Source: Plotosus lineatus
Lineage: Eukaryota > Chordata > Actinopteri > Siluriformes > Plotosidae
Direction of reading: 5' to 3'
NCBI GenBank assembly: GCA_024760905.1
Contig: CM045729.1
Coordinates: 5,903,663-5,967,662 of the forward strand
DNA length: 64,000 nucleotides
Shown here in pieces: positions 35,075 to 47,289 of this stretch. Numbering within the stretch: position 1 is the first letter of the stretch; each line of letters begins with the position of its first letter. The notes beneath the pieces were generated by a model, which did not search any database, was not told the DNA's origin, and was given only the letters and a program-made list of their open reading frames with translations. The translations under genes were made by a program, and so were the position numbers.

Positions 35075-35525
35075 TAACAGTCCTGCCAACTGTCCTGGAG
35101 AGGTCACTGGCATACCCCAGGGGTTGGTTCTCGTCCCACTTATCATTTCTTTGTGTAATAAAGCGTATAACAGAGCTTATATAGAAAGATGGACTTTTGT
35201 TCCACTTTTACACTGTGTTACTTTCCATTCCTCCCTCAATCCATCCATCTCCCAGATCTGTTATCACACCATCTTTCTGAACTTTACTTCCAAGTAAAGA
35301 CAGCTTATGAAACCAAATCTCAATAACTACTAAGCTCTGATGCCATTGCCGTCCATCTGGAGAATGCAGTTAACTAACGAGGTGTGATGATAGACTCGCC
35401 ACACTGACCACTGAATCCTGCAGATGTATTTTTCATCATCAGAAAAAAATATGACATTCCGGCCTTTTATAAAACCTCCACTTATTTCCTGAATCGACTA
35501 CTGCAACCCATGAGAAGCTCTTTTT
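35075..35525 (+). pseudogene. L2-like LINE fragment (RT motif B region and downstream)
   Basis: PGEVTGIPQGLVLVPLI matches the [13 protein letters not shown] motif of L2-type reverse transcriptases. The later ggtgtgatgatagactcg then ccacactgaccac corresponds to GV-IDS-LT-TDHV, and the segment near 35460-35510 to the ILR/RIDYCN region. Frames are broken. Confidence 0.65.
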
Positions 35526-35529
35526 TTAT

Positions 35530-36393
35530 TTGTAGAGTTTTTTATTTCTTCTCTTCATTTTGTATTTCATCTTTTTATTCCATAAATGTATTTATTTGTG
35601 TTTACTTTTTGCACAATATGTACTTCAGTTTTCCTTTTAATTCATTAAATAGATTTTTTTTTTTTTTTACTTTACTCTTCAATAAAAACTTCTTTCTTTC
35701 TTTCTTTCTTTCTTTCTTTGATAAGCCACCTTTGTGTGAATAATGTTTGTGTTGATTTTATTTTATTTTTTAAATGTTTTATTTGTATTATGATCAGTGT
35801 TAATGTTGCGAATGTATTTCTGGCTGATTAGCTTTGGTGTTTTATGCTAATTTTAAACTCTGTACAATCTTTATTTTGTGGTTTTGTGGTGGGTTATGGT
35901 AGTGGTGTATGTAGTGATTTGACAGCTACACATAGGTAAGGTTTACTCTGGTGGTTTTCAATATAATATCCAATCTGATAGCCGATGTGACCGAATGATA
36001 AAGATCGTAAAGTGGGAAAGAGACGTCCCTGTGCTTTTACAGGCTTTGGTTTTCTCTTTAGCCCCCAGTTACTCACAGGTAGCAGATGTTTTTTCATCTT
36101 GGCGGTTTTTGCAATTTTCTACACCGTGATTTATATCAGGTCCCAGGAGGCCACTTAGGCACACATGAGAAAAGTCTTGGTTCCTTATGCAGATTAGGAT
36201 ATTTATAACGACATACTTTCTTTTGATTAAAAGGTTTTAAATCAGAAATTATTTTCTTGTGAAACAATTGCAATCCCGATTAACCTAATAAAATATATAA
36301 TTTACAAGAATGGATCGAGAGCGAGGCAAGCTGGATGTCATTTACCCCTCAGGGACTATTCAGTTTAGCAACATCCATTAAGCTTGAAGTGCA
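35530..36393. other. intronic sequence with (TTTC)n at 35691-35718
   Basis: AT-rich, T-tract-rich. No conserved frame; a Phe/Ser-rich open frame at 35510-35743 is a low-complexity artefact. Confidence 0.35.
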
Positions 36394-36410
36394 TAATTGT
36401 TTTAATGTAT

Positions 36411-37417
36411 CTTCTTCTTTTCCTTTCGGCTTTTCCCTTCAGGGGTCGCCACAGCGAATCATCTGCCTCCATCTCACCCTATCCTTTGCATCTTCTTCTC
36501 TTACACCAACGACCTTCATGTCTTCCTTCACCACATCCATGAATCGTCTCTTTGGTCTTCCTCTAGGCCTTTTGCCTGGTAGTTCCAGCCTCAGCATCCT
36601 ATTACCAATATACTCACTATCCCTCCTCTGTACATGTCCAAACCATCTCAATCTAGCCTCTCTGACTTTGTCTCCAAAACGTCTTACATGTGCTGTCCCT
36701 CTGATGTGCTCATTCCTAATCCTATCCATCCTCGTTACTCCCAAAGAGAACCTCAACATTTTCATCTCTGCTACCTCCAACTCTGCCTCCTGTCTTTTCC
36801 CCAGGGCCACTGTTTCTAACCCATACAGCATCGTTGGCCTCAACACCGTCTTGTACACTTTTCCTTTCATTTTTGCCGATACCCTCCTATCACACATCAC
36901 ACGGACACTTTTCTCCAACCATTCCAACCTGCCTGCACACGCTTCTTGACCTCTTTTCCACACTCTCCATTGCTCTGGATTGTTGAGCCTAAGTACTTAA
37001 AATCCTCCACCTTTCTTATCTCTGCTCCTGTAATCTCACCGTTCCTCTTTGGTCCTTGGCATTCATGCACATGTATTCTGTCTTACTGAGGCTAATCTTC
37101 ATTCCCCTCCTTTCCAGGGCATACCTCCACCTCTCTAGATTTTCCTGCACTTGTTCTCTGCTCTCACTACAGATTACAATGTCATCTGCAAACATCATAG
37201 TCCATGGGGAATCTTGTCTAACCTTGTCTGTCAGCCTGTCCATCACCATAGCGAACAAGAAGGGGCTGAGAGCTGACCCTTGATGCAGTCCCACCTCCAC
37301 CTTGAACTCTTCTGTCACACCGACAGCACACCTCACCACTGTCTTACATCTCTCATACATGTCCTGCACCACTCTAACATACTTCTCTGTAATTGTAGAA
37401 TAATTGTTGTTACTGAG
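36411..37417 (-). pseudogene. RTE-clade LINE, 5'-truncated, with a 17-bp target duplication
   Basis: The last 1 kb of the RTE on -. It begins in the RT at VVQDMYERCKTVVRCAVG, has GLHQGSALSPFLFA and MMFADDIVICSE (catalytic FADD), and a 174-codon frame through LEVAEMKMLRFSLGVTRMDR, RLRWFGHVQRR and RGRPKRRFMDVVKEDMK. The target duplication taattgttttaatgtat is perfect at 36394-36410 and 37418-37434, so this is a single, fairly recent insertion that arrived truncated. Confidence 0.92.
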
Positions 37418-37493
37418 TAATTGTTTTAATGTATACTACACAGTAACAAGCAAAAGGCACATTATAGAACAAGTTTCTTCTGGTTTAATTTTT

Positions 37494-39090
37494 ACATCAT
37501 CTTCCGCTGAATCTGGGGTTAGGTCATGGGAGTAGCAGCCTAAGCAGTGAGGTCCAGATGTCCCTTTCCCCAACGACTTCCTCCAACTCTTCCAAGGGGG
37601 CGCCGATGCGTTCCCAGACCAGCCAAGACACACAATCCCTCCATTGTTTTTTCGGTCGACCTCGGGGTGTCTTCCCAGTTAAACATGCTCGAAACACCAC
37701 ACCAGGGAGGCGATTTAACCAGATGCCGGAGCCACATCAAGTGGCTCCTCTTAATGCAGAGGAGCAGCGGTTCTACTCCGAGCTCCTTTCGGATGGCTGA
37801 GCTTCTCATCCGATTTCTAAGGGAAAGCCCCGCCAGATACTTAAACTCCTCCACTTGGAGCAGGACCTCATTCCAGACCCAAAGGGTGCATTCCAGCCTT
37901 CTCCAGCTGAGAACCATGGCCTGGGACTTGGAGGTGCTGATTCTTATCCTGGCCGCTTTGTACGTGGCTACGAATCGCTCCAATGAGAGCTGGAGGTTCT
38001 GGATTGATGAAGCCAAGAGGACAACATCATTCGCAAAACGCAATGCCGCGACTGCGCCTAGAAATTCTGTCCATAAAGTTGATAAACAGAATCGGTGAAA
38101 AAGGACAGCTTTGGTGGATTCCAATCCTTACCGGAAACGAATTCGACCAGTTGTTCCAAATATGGACCAAGCTCTGGCTCCAGTGAGACCGAGTGGCCCG
38201 TAGAAACTGGTCTGGTTCACCGTACTCTCGACACACGCCCCACAAGATAACTTGAGTGACAGCCTACTCCAAATCTTTTTTAAAGCCTTATCCAAATCCA
38301 CAAAACACATGTGGACAGATTGGGCAAACTCCCATCGCCACCTCCAGGATCCTGTAGAGTTTGTAGAACTGGTTGAGAGTGCTACAATCAAGACACAAAC
38401 CACATTGTTCTTCCTGAGTCAGGTTCAATCATCATTCAGCTTGCGTGATTCCATGATAATTTTAAAAAGGCCAACTACGACCATAGTTAGCCATCCAGAG
38501 ATACAGTCCCCAGGGACCACACAGTGTCACAGAGACATGTCAACAAAGACAGCCCTACAACATCCGGAGCCCTGAGATATTCATGGATCTCATCCAACAC
38601 CAGAGCCTGATCACCAAAGAGTTTTTTGACTACCTCTGTGACCTCAGCCCCAGTGATGGGTGAGCCCCCATCCAATCCCCCAGGGTTTTTCTCCTCCACG
38701 GAGGGTGTGTTGGTGGAGTTGAGGAGGTCCTTGAAGTATGCCTTCCACCTCCCAACAACATCCCCAATCGAGGTAAGCAGCTCCCCATTTCCACTGTAAA
38801 CAATATTTAGAGAACTGAGGCCTCCACCTGAGGCATCGGATGGTGGTCCAGAACCTTTTTGAGACAAACTGATAGCTGCTTTCCAGGCCCTCAGTGAACT
38901 CCTGCACCTGAGTTTTTGCATCGGCTATAGCTTGGGCTGCAGCACATTTGGCCTCTCAGTACCTGTTTGGTGCCTCAGATGTCCCACAGGTCGATAAGAC
39001 TCGATATCTTAAAATTTGAGATCCTAACTCCATACTTGGGCCTGAGAGGTCTGGAGGGCGGCTCCCCACGCCATCAGAGCCAGCTCATCA
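37494..39090 (-). pseudogene. Rex1-like LINE, degraded copy
   Basis: On -, frames contain, from 5' to 3': VTEVVKKLFGDQALVLDEIH (RT start, about 38600), VHMCFVDLDKAL (about 38305, motif A), VRIGIHQSCPFSPILF (motif B), RFANDVVLLASS (about 38030, FADD changed to FAND), VEEFKYL and LGVEPLLLCIKRSHLMWLRHL. Order matches the LINEs at 52535 and 61900. Several frameshifts, and the catalytic Asp is lost. Confidence 0.8.
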
Positions 39091-39319
39091 CCAGGTTTTA
39101 TTTTTACATGTATCAAAATTATCGCATGCAATTGTACTTGTGTTTCTTTAACTCTATTTACAGTGGCTCCTTAATTCTTATTCAGAGTTGTAGAAAATAC
39201 AGAAACACAAGAGAAGCAAACTAAAATAAAATTTATTGATAATAAGATTTGTTTGTTGACGTGAAACCAATGCCAAACTTTATCATGCAAATCACAAATA
39301 TTACCTCCATACTGGATCG
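39091..39319. other. spacer, nothing recognised
   Basis: About 230 bp of AT-rich sequence between two LINE copies. Confidence 0.4.
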
Positions 39320-41893
39320 GTCGAGGCCCGGGTTAACAACGACCGGCATCAGTGCTGCTAACCAATAGGGTGCTGATGGAAATTGGACAACTGTTGGTCG
39401 AAGAAGGAGAGGCAGGAGGCGTTCCCTAGGCAGAGAGAGAAGAGGAAAGGCATGATTCTAGGACTGAGAGTAAGGACTTTAAATGTTGGAACTATGGCAG
39501 GAAAAGATAGAGAGCTGGCTGACATGATGCAGAGGAGGAAGGTGGACATACTGTGTGTTCAGAAGACCAGGTGGAAAGGTAGAAAAGTTAGAAGCTTAGG
39601 AGCAGGGTTTAAGCTGTTGTATCATGGTGTGGATGGGAAGAGAAATGGAGTAGGAGTCAACTTGAAGGAGGAGTTTGTCAGGACAGATGTTGATAGATTT
39701 TGCAAAAAGGATGGAAATGGCTGTGGTGAATACTTTCTTCCAGAGGAGACAAGAGCATAAGGTGACTTATAAAAGCAGAGGTAGGAGCATACAGGTAGAC
39801 TATATCTTGTGTAGTCAATGCAGTTTGAAGGCAGTCAGTGACTGCAAAGTAGTAGCGGGTGAGAGTTTTACCAAACAGCATAGGATGGTGGTGTGCAGGA
39901 TGATGCTGATGGTGAGGAAGGTGCAGAAGGCAAAGACAGAACAGAAGACAAAGTGGTGAAAGCTGAAAAAGGAAGATAGTCGTGTTGTCTTCAAGGAAGA
40001 GTTGAAACAGGATTTGGGTGGTCAGGAAGTGCTTCCAGATGACTGGACAACCACAGAAAATGTGATCAGGGAGACAGTTGGAGAGTACTTGGTGTGTCCT
40101 CTATAAGGAAAGTAGATAAGGAGACTTGGTGGTGGAATGAGGAAGTGCATGAGTGCGTACAAAGGAAGAGATTAGCTAAGATGAAATGGGACATTGAGAG
40201 GACCGTAGAGAGAAAACAGGAGTACATGTAGACAGAACGTAAGGCAAAAGTAGCAGTGTCAAAGGCCAAACAGAGGGCGTATGATAACTTGTATGATATG
40301 TTGGACAGTAAGGAGGGAGAAAATGTTTATTCAGGTTGGCACAGCAGAGAGATAGAGATCGGAAGGACATGCAGCAAGTTAGAGCGATTAAGGACAGAGA
40401 GGGAAATGTATTGACTGATGACAGAAGTGTGCTGGGAAGATGGAAAGAGTACTTTGAAGAGCTGATGAATGAGGAAAATAGAGTAGAAGAGGTGACCGTT
40501 GAGGAGAAGGAAGTAGCAAAGATTAGTAAGGGAGAAGTGAGGAGGGCACTGAAGAGGATGTAGAGTGGAAAGCCAGTTGGTCCTGATGACATACCGGTGG
40601 AGGCATGGAAGTGTCTAGGCGATTGTAGCAGTAGGATTTTCTGACAACATTCAACAAGGTCTTAGAGAGCGAGAAGATGCCGGAGGAATGGAGGAGAAGT
40701 GTCCTGGTGCCCATTTTTAAGAACAATGGAGACATGCAGAGTTGTGGTAACTACAGAGGGATAAAGTTGATGAGCCATACGATGAAGTTTGTTTTGAGGA
40801 TGTTAATAGAGAAGTACAGAGAAGGTCAGAGGTTGCTGCATTGTGCCTTTGTGAATCTGGAGAAAGCATATGACAGGGTGCCAAGAGAGGAACTGTGGTA
40901 TTGCATGAGGAAGTCTGGAGTGGCAGAGAAGTATGTTAGAGTGGTGCAGGACATGCATGAGAGATGTAAGACAGCGGTGAGGTGTGCAGTCGGCGTGACC
41001 GAAGAATTCAAGGTGGATGTGGGACTGCATCAAGGATCAGTTCTGAGCCCCTTCTTGTTTGCTATTGTGATGGACAGGCTGACAGACTAGGTTAGACAAG
41101 AATCTCCATGGACTATGATGTTTACAGATGACATTGTGATCTGTAGTGAGAGCAGAGAACAAGTGGAGGAAAATCTAGTGAGGTGGAGGTATGCCCTCGA
41201 AAGGAGAGGAATGGTTATCCTTAGAATACATGTGTGTGAATGAGAAGGACCCAAGAGGAACGGTGAGGTTACAGGGAGCAGAGATAAGGAACGTGGAGGA
41301 TTTTAAGTACTTAGGCTCAACAATCCAGAGCAATGGAGAGTCTGGAAAAGAGATGAAGAAGCGTGTGGAGGCAGGTTGGAATGGTTGGAGAAAAGTGTCC
41401 GGTGTGATGTGCGATAGGAGATTATCAGCAAGAATGAAAGGAAAAGTGTACAAGACGGTGTTGAGGCCAGTGATGCTGTATGGTTTAGAAACATTTGCAC
41501 TGAGGAAAAGACAGGAGGCAGAGCTGGAGGTAGCAGAGATGAAAATGTTGAGGTTCTCTCTGGGAGTAACAAGGATGGATAGGATCAGAAATGAGTACAT
41601 CAGAGGGACAGCCCATGTAAGATATTTTGGAGACAAAGCCAGAGAGGCTAGATTGAGATGGTTTGGACATGTACAGAGGAGGGATATTGAATATATTGGT
41701 AGTAGGATGCTGAGGTTGGAACTGCCAGGCGGAAGACCTAGAGGAAGACCAAATAAGAGATTTATGGATGTGGTGAAGGAAGACATGAAGGTCATTGCAG
41801 TAAGTGAAGAAGATGCAAAGGAGAGGGTGAGATGGAGGCAGATGATTTGCTGTGTCGACCCCTGAATGGAACAGCCGAAAGGAAAAGAAGAAG
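39320..41893 (+). pseudogene. RTE-clade LINE, longest copy, with deletions in APE and RT
   Basis: Starts with the 5' region and an APE endonuclease frame: LRVRTLNVGTMAGK, VDILCVQKTRWKGRKVRSLG. Near 39690 it jumps, with a frame change, to the end of APE (IDFAKRMEMAVVNTFFQ, QVDYILCSQC). The RT follows: MPEEWRRSVLVPIFKNNG, GIKLMSHTMK fused to FVLRMLIEKYREGQ (about 100 bp lost near 40790), AYDRVPREELWYCMRKSG, GLHQGSVLSPFLFA, and MFTDDIVI, where FADD has become FTDD. A 224-codon frame then covers the C-terminal part to 41862. It ends gccgaaaggaaaagaagaag. Cannot be active. Confidence 0.88.
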
Positions 41894-41974
41894 ATTCCAA
41901 ACAGAACATAGATGACAGGCCAAAAGTTTAAACTGAGAAAATATATCAAATAAAACATATGTTGATTAGAAATT

Positions 41975-43305
41975 TCATGGTTTCAACAAATCTCAAAAAA
42001 GTTGACACAGGTAGCAAAAAGAAGCTGGAAAACTCAATTGCACTTATAACGGACAGCTGGAAGATCAATTCCCACTAATGAGGTCCATTGGCAACATGAC
42101 TGAGTATAAAAAGAGCTTCTCAGAGTGGCAGTGTTTCTCTGAAGCGAAGAGGATCAGTGGGTAGAGGATCAGCAATTCCCCCAATGTTGTGCAGAAAGAT
42201 AGCGGAGCAACATCAGAAAGGTGTTTTCCAGTGAAAAATTGCAGTGTGTGAAGTTGTCATCATTTACAGTGCATAGCATCATCCAAAGATTCATAGAATC
42301 TGGAACAATCTCTGTGTAAGGGTCAAGGCCAAAAAACCATACTGAATGCCCGTGATCTTCGGGCCCTTAAATCGTACTGCACCACAAACAGGAATGCTAC
42401 TGTAAGGGAAATCACAGAATGGGCTCAGCAATACTTCCAGAAACCATTGTCGGTGAACACAATCCACCGTGCCATTCGTCGTTGCCAGCTGAAATTACAG
42501 TACAAAGAAGAAGCCATTTCTAAACAGGACCCAGAAGCACAGGGGTTTTAGCTGGGCCAGGGGTCATTTAAAATGTGGTAAAGTGGAAAACTTTTGTGGT
42601 CAGACGAATCACGATTCGAAGTTCTATATGGAAAACTGGGATGTCATGTCATCCAGACTAAAGAGGACAAGGACAATCCAAATTTGTTATCAACACGTGC
42701 ATGTGGCATGGGCAGCTTGCACATCTGGAAAGGCACCGTCAATGCAGAAAGGTATATTCAGGTTCTAGAACAACAAGCTTCCATCCAGACGTCGCCTTTC
42801 AATGAAGACCTTGCATTTTTCGACATGATAATGCCAGATCACATGCAGCATTAATTACAACATCATGACTGCGTAGGAAAAGGATCCGAGTATTGAATCA
42901 CCTATAGAAAACATTTGGCTCATAAAGAGGGCGCAACAACGAAGGCCCAAGACAGTTCGAGACCTGTATTAGACAAGAATGGGACAGCATTCCTATTTCT
43001 AAACTTCAGAAACTTGTCTCCTCTGTCCCCAGGCGTTTGCAGACTGTTGTAAGAGTAAGAGGGGATGCCTCACAGTGGTGAAAATGGTCTTGTCCCACCT
43101 TTTTTGAGATTAGTTGACACCCTGAAATTTAAATTCAACATATTTCCCCCTTAAAATTTTATCGTTTCCCAGTTTAAACTTTTAACCTGTCATCTCTGTT
43201 CTATTCAGAAGAAAATATGGAAATTTGGCACTTCCACATCATTGCATTCAGTTTTTATTCACAATTTGTAGTGTACCAACTTTTTTGGAATACGATTTGT
43301 ACTAT
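41975..43305 (+). pseudogene. Tc1-like transposon relic
   Basis: Ends tttcaacaaatctcaaaaaag and (complement) caaaaaagttggtaca form degenerate inverted repeats. The middle encodes LWSDESRFEVLYGKLG (first catalytic Asp) and GSLHIWKGTVNAERYIQVLE, with later traces up to gtctcctctgtccccaggcg. Several frameshifts; the central catalytic part is scrambled after position 42780. Confidence 0.7.
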
Positions 43306-43397
43306 ATGTAGAAAAATCATTAGCATTTGCTGTTTAAACAGTGATTAGTTACCAGAACACAATGTGCTTTAATCCGAAATAGTAATACTAATGACCA

Positions 43398-43682
43398 GGG
43401 ACAGTGGTGGTCTTGTGCTAAAGGGTGCTGGACCGCTGATCCTAAGGTTGGCCTACTCTCCACAAGGTTGTCACTGCCCCCCCAGTGCAGCTAACTGGGC
43501 TATCAAAGGCCAGCCATGTCTCTCACTGTCTATGGTGAGAGTTTCATGTAAAAGAACTATTGCTCATGTTCGTAAAGAGTAGGATGCAAAGACGAATCAA
43601 ACATGCCAAATCAAACATGCGAATCAGATGATTCGCTGTGGTGACCTCTGAAAAAAAGGTGGGGGGCGAAATGAAAAGGTGA
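43398..43682 (+). mobile_element. tRNA-derived SINE, type A2
   Basis: Head ggacagtggtggtcttgtgc; body cagtgcagctaactgggc, atcaaaggccagcc; short A2 tail with catgccaaatcaaacatgcg and gattcgctgtggtgacc. Part of the middle is deleted. A type B SINE follows directly. Confidence 0.75.
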
Positions 43683-43684
43683 AG

Positions 43685-43904
43685 AGAGTAATATGCCAAC
43701 GTGCACTGGTTCACACGTCCACTTGACAGCAACAAGGTATGGGTTTGATTCCCGGACGTTTCTGTGTGGAGTTTGCATGCACTCCCAGTGAGTTCTTGCA
43801 TGGGGTTTCTCTGGGTGCTCTGGTTTCCTCCCACAGTCCAAAAGCATGTACAGTGGGCTAATTATCTGTTCGAAACTGCTCCTAGTTGAGAGGATGAATG
43901 CGAG

Positions 43905-43945
<41 letters not shown>

Positions 43946-44095
43946 TGTGACAGAGTGTTAACCCTGAAATAGCCTGGCAAGCTGTTCAGGGTGTACCCCA
44001 CCCTCACCCAGAGTCAGCTCAGATTGGTGCCAGCCTTTCTGTGACCCTAATTAGGATTATGCAGATTATTAAATGAACAAATGAATTAATAATGA
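43685..44095 (+). mobile_element. tRNA-derived SINE, type B, expanded by (TG)n
   Basis: Box B gggtttgattcccgg; body gtgctctggtttcctccc, cacagtccaaaagcatg; (TG)n at 43911-43942; tail caagctgttcagggtgtac, gaccctaattaggatta. Confidence 0.75.
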
Positions 44096-44394
44096 GTCCT
44101 TACTTCCCACATGCATCAATTAATTTCCTAGACAACACATTTACCCGCAATCTGGATGGGCGGGGGTGATATATCAGCTTTACAGAAAATAACAATGTCC
44201 ATGCTAACATGACCTTAGCAGCACGCATCCAGTTGTAGTGTTTATCCCTCAGGATCGTAAAGGAATTTGGAACGGCAAGAGGTGGAGTATGCCATTAGTG
44301 TTATATCAAGGCTTCACTGTTACTTTCTCAAGTATCGATAATATTGTTTAAAAGGGTGCAAGTTGCAACACGACAAAGTAAACAAAAGATCAAA

Positions 44395-44530
44395 TTAGAG
44401 AAAAAAGAAAATATTCCCCACACTAATACACTACCACCACCAGTCTGAACTCTTGGATCCTGCTGACACCAAATTCTACCACAACCATCTGTATATGGCA
44501 TCAGTAATAAATTTTTCACAGAAGGCAATA
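44395..44530 (-). pseudogene. possible transposase scrap
   Basis: On -, a short frame reads IWCQQDPRVQTGGGSVLVWG, resembling the GGGS-MVWG segment of Tc1-like transposases. No ends found. Confidence 0.35.
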
Positions 44531-45458
44531 CATTGGTACCTTGACCTACGAGTGTCTTTTATAACGAATTTTCCATGATATAAGCTTTGATCTCACCAAA
44601 AATCTGCCCCATCCAATGAGCAAAATTTTGATTTCTGAGCTCTGCTGTGGAAATGGCTTTTCTGGGCCAATTAGCCTCGCATTCTACCATGTGTTTTCCT
44701 CCGTGCTCTGAGAACGCCTTGTGCAGTGCTTCTCAATTGTGTTCTGTGAAGCCCCCTCTAGGAAGAAAAAAAAAAATTTCCCCCCCCCCCCCCGCGCGCA
44801 ATTATAAATAGTGTTTCCACTTCATATCGTTTGCTCAGTGCTTTTTCCCTGCACAATAGGGAACACAGTGAGAGTGCCACTGCCACCTACTGTAGAGGAC
44901 GCACAATTATGCTTAATTCTAGTATAGTATGGCAAAAAAGCATGTTCCCCAGGGCCATACCCCCCTCCCCCGGTATCACCTGGGGCACACACTACTTTTT
45001 GAGATGCACTGGCCTTGTGGGAGCTCACCACAAGCCTTTCTTTGCTGGCATTATTAGCGTGCACATGCACAAAATTCTCTTCCTACTCCGTTATGCACCA
45101 CCTCATGTCTGCCCACGTGACATCTTCACGCCCACATGACATCTTTGCCGCAGTCGATGATCGGAATGGTTAGTTGACTTATTGTTTATTCTTGTTTTAT
45201 TATTATTTATTATTAATTATTATTAATGTTAATGTACATGTATTATTATGAAATATTTATTGTTTTTATATGTTTGGATTTAATATATTAGGTGAAATAT
45301 ATGTGTGCGTGTCAAGTTATATGAGTTTGGGAGGGGGTTGGAACGGATTAATTGGTTTTCTATTATTTCCTGTAGGAACTTTTGTTTTATCTAACAAACA
45401 TTTTGATTTACGAGCTCGCCCTCGGAACAGATTAATTTTGTAAGTCAAAGTACCACTG
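44531..45458 (+). mobile_element. composite Tigger-like MITE carrying a hAT insertion
   Basis: TA-flanked; left end cattggtaccttgacctacg, right end tgtaagtcaaagtaccactg. Carries a hAT at 44724-45011. The remainder (ccatgatataagctttgatc, cagtcgatgatcggaa, gttatatgagtttgggagg) is collinear with 13141-13996 and 55116-56009. Confidence 0.85.
44724..45011 (+). mobile_element. hAT-type MITE nested in the 44531 MITE
   Basis: Starts cagtgcttctcaattgtg, ends tttgagatgcactg. The flanking 8-bp duplication gccttgtg is perfect (44716-44723 and 45012-45019). Same site and same duplication as the copy at 55299. Confidence 0.88.
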
Positions 45459-45649
45459 TATTTTCTGATCTACAACTTTCCACTTTCTCTGAATAGAAAA
45501 ACATTTTCTCCAGAATATCATATTTTTTGTGGAAGGCAGCAGTGAGTCACCTTTGTAAGTATGTTGGGGCTTTAACATTCTTTATGTATAGCCCGATAAA
45601 TGCACAGATGAGGGAGACATTCCACAACCCGTACGTTTATCATTGCTTC

Positions 45650-45880
45650 ATTCATTTTCTGAACCGATTAACCCTAATTAGGGTCGCGGGGAGGTTGGTG
45701 CCCATCTCAGTCGACTTTGGGCAAGGGCTGAGTTCACTCTGGACTGCTCGCCAGGCCATCGTAGGGCAGAAACACATTGGTGGCTGTGCAGCGCCTCTTG
45801 ATGAAAGTCAGCAATGGTTCACAGTGAGAAACATGGCCAGACTTTGATGACCCAGTTAGCTGCACTGAGGGCCTGTACAT
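45650..45880 (-). mobile_element. tRNA-derived SINE, type A1, 5'-truncated
   Basis: Complement of the A1 tail and body: ctaattagggtcgcgggg, ggactgctcgccaggcc, gaaagtcagcaatggttc, acccagttagctgcactg. The tRNA-like head is lost. It lies 80 bp upstream of a pms1 exon. Confidence 0.75.
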
Positions 45881-45960
45881 TTATTGGGCCTTGATTGCAC
45901 ATTGATCATGTATATAGGAGTTGAATCTTATCTGCATCTGTTTGCTTTTTTCTGTCTCAG

Positions 45961-46434
45961 GTATGACGAAAAGTCTCAAAAATCCTTGGTGTCGTACAAC
46001 GAGCAGAAGCATCGTGCATCAGCTAGCGTCACTCCTGACCAACAGCATCAGAAATCCAATTCCTTTCTGAACAAACCCCATGGCGTGAAACGCAAAGCCC
46101 CTGATTCGGAGCAGCCTCAGCAGACCCTGGACAAACTCTTTACCCTGCAGGCTGAAAAACAGAAGAAATTTACCAAAGTGTCCAAGCCGCTCCAGTTCAG
46201 TATGGCTGCCCTCGAGCAAGCACTTAAGTCTAAGAATCACTCTCACTCAAGTGAGCGGGGCCTCCGGCTTGTAAACCGCCTGCCTTCTCACTGCGCCTGG
46301 GTCGTTTCATGTGGCAAAAAGCTCATGTTGTTAAATCCATTTAGAGTCGAGGAAGCCCTGCTGTTTAAAAGACTTCTGGAGAATAATATACTTCCGACAG
46401 CGAGTCTGCAGCCTCCTATACAACTAACAGATGG
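45961..46434 (+). CDS. pms1: pms1 exon (second half of the HMG box, start of the C-terminal domain)
   Basis: 474 bp. It begins with the single base G that completes the split lysine codon, then YDEKSQKSLVSYNEQK, the last HMG helix. After a basic linker it reads RLVNRLPSHCAWVV, GKKLMLLNPFRVEEALLFKR and LLENNILPTASL, matching the start of the PMS1 C-terminal dimerisation domain (family pattern NPYRVEEALLFKRLLEN). The acceptor is tttctgtctcag. The donor is gg|gtagtg, leaving two bases for a glycine codon. The upstream intron is 24.66 kb and the downstream one 175 bp. Confidence 0.95.
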
Positions 46435-46609
46435 GTAGTGTGTGTCTCTGAGTTCTCATCTAATGTGATTTAGATCAGACTAAAATTATTTTTAGCTTAA
46501 TATTACATCCATATTGATATTTTCTGAAATTTGAATAGTACTTTGTTTATTTATGTTTCTGATCTGTTTAAATCATTCTCTGATGACACACGTTTGTTTT
46601 TCTTCGCAG

Positions 46610-46740
46610 TGCTCTTGGTGGTACTAGATACATGGACGTTCTTATGACTATGCAAAAAGGTAGCCCATCTTTAACCGGTCAGGTCCTCTTCACTGATCCC
46701 AGGCTGGTGGCCAACGGATTTCAGATCAGACTCATGCCAG
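46610..46740 (+). CDS. pms1: pms1 exon (C-terminal domain)
   Basis: 131 bp. The acceptor is tttcttcgcag; the first T completes GGT (Gly), followed by ALGGTRYMDVLMTMQKG, then FTDPRLVANGFQIRLMP, with one base (G) left before the donor GTAGCA. This matches the PMS1 pattern of GG/GS-x-YLDVL followed by LSDPRLTANGFKIKLIPG. In PMS1 this domain binds MLH1 and lacks the endonuclease metal motif of PMS2 (family knowledge). The following exons are not found between 46741 and 64000 and should lie beyond the window. Confidence 0.92.
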
Positions 46741-47285
46741 GTAGCACTTTTACAGTAGTGAATGAATGGATTGTGCTTTGGGTACCATGGGTGGATGATT
46801 TGCATGTCAAAAAAAACAAAAAAAACAATTTCAATGAGTGAGAGCTATACGTTATATGGAAATTCCTTCAGCGGCACCCACACTTTGCCAGAAAGCATTA
46901 ACCGGGGTCCAACAGAGGGCAAAACCTGAACTCCGTTTGTCTCCATTCTCATAGTTTTTAGAACTCATGTGTCCCTCATCCTGTACCTGTCAGTTCACAT
47001 TCGTTTAAGTCCGGTGGACCCAGCTTATTGCTGGACTCCTCTACCACCCACCCCTGTTTTTGTCCCCAATTTAATCGTATCCAATTCATACCGATGAAGT
47101 ATTGCCATTTTTTTAAAATCACACGGCCATCACCAGGCAGGGAGGGGCGAATCCATGCACACAGTTCAAAAAGATGCAGGTGGCGACACTGCATGTCATG
47201 GAGAGGGCGTGTATGCATGCTTTCATCCCTCACTGGTGGTGGTCTAGTGATAGGAAAGACAATACCTGATGGGTGTGAATTGGAT
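46741..47285. other. intronic sequence, nothing recognised
   Basis: No repeat or exon match. The next pms1 exon (family pattern ENYLEIEGMANC) was looked for and not seen here or later in the window. Confidence 0.4.
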
Positions 47286-47289
47286 ACAA

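Noticed and set aside
36335..36949. 204-codon frame on +
   Set aside because: It is the antisense shadow of the RTE coding part on -. Equivalent shadows at 31425, 32444 and 41175 confirm this.
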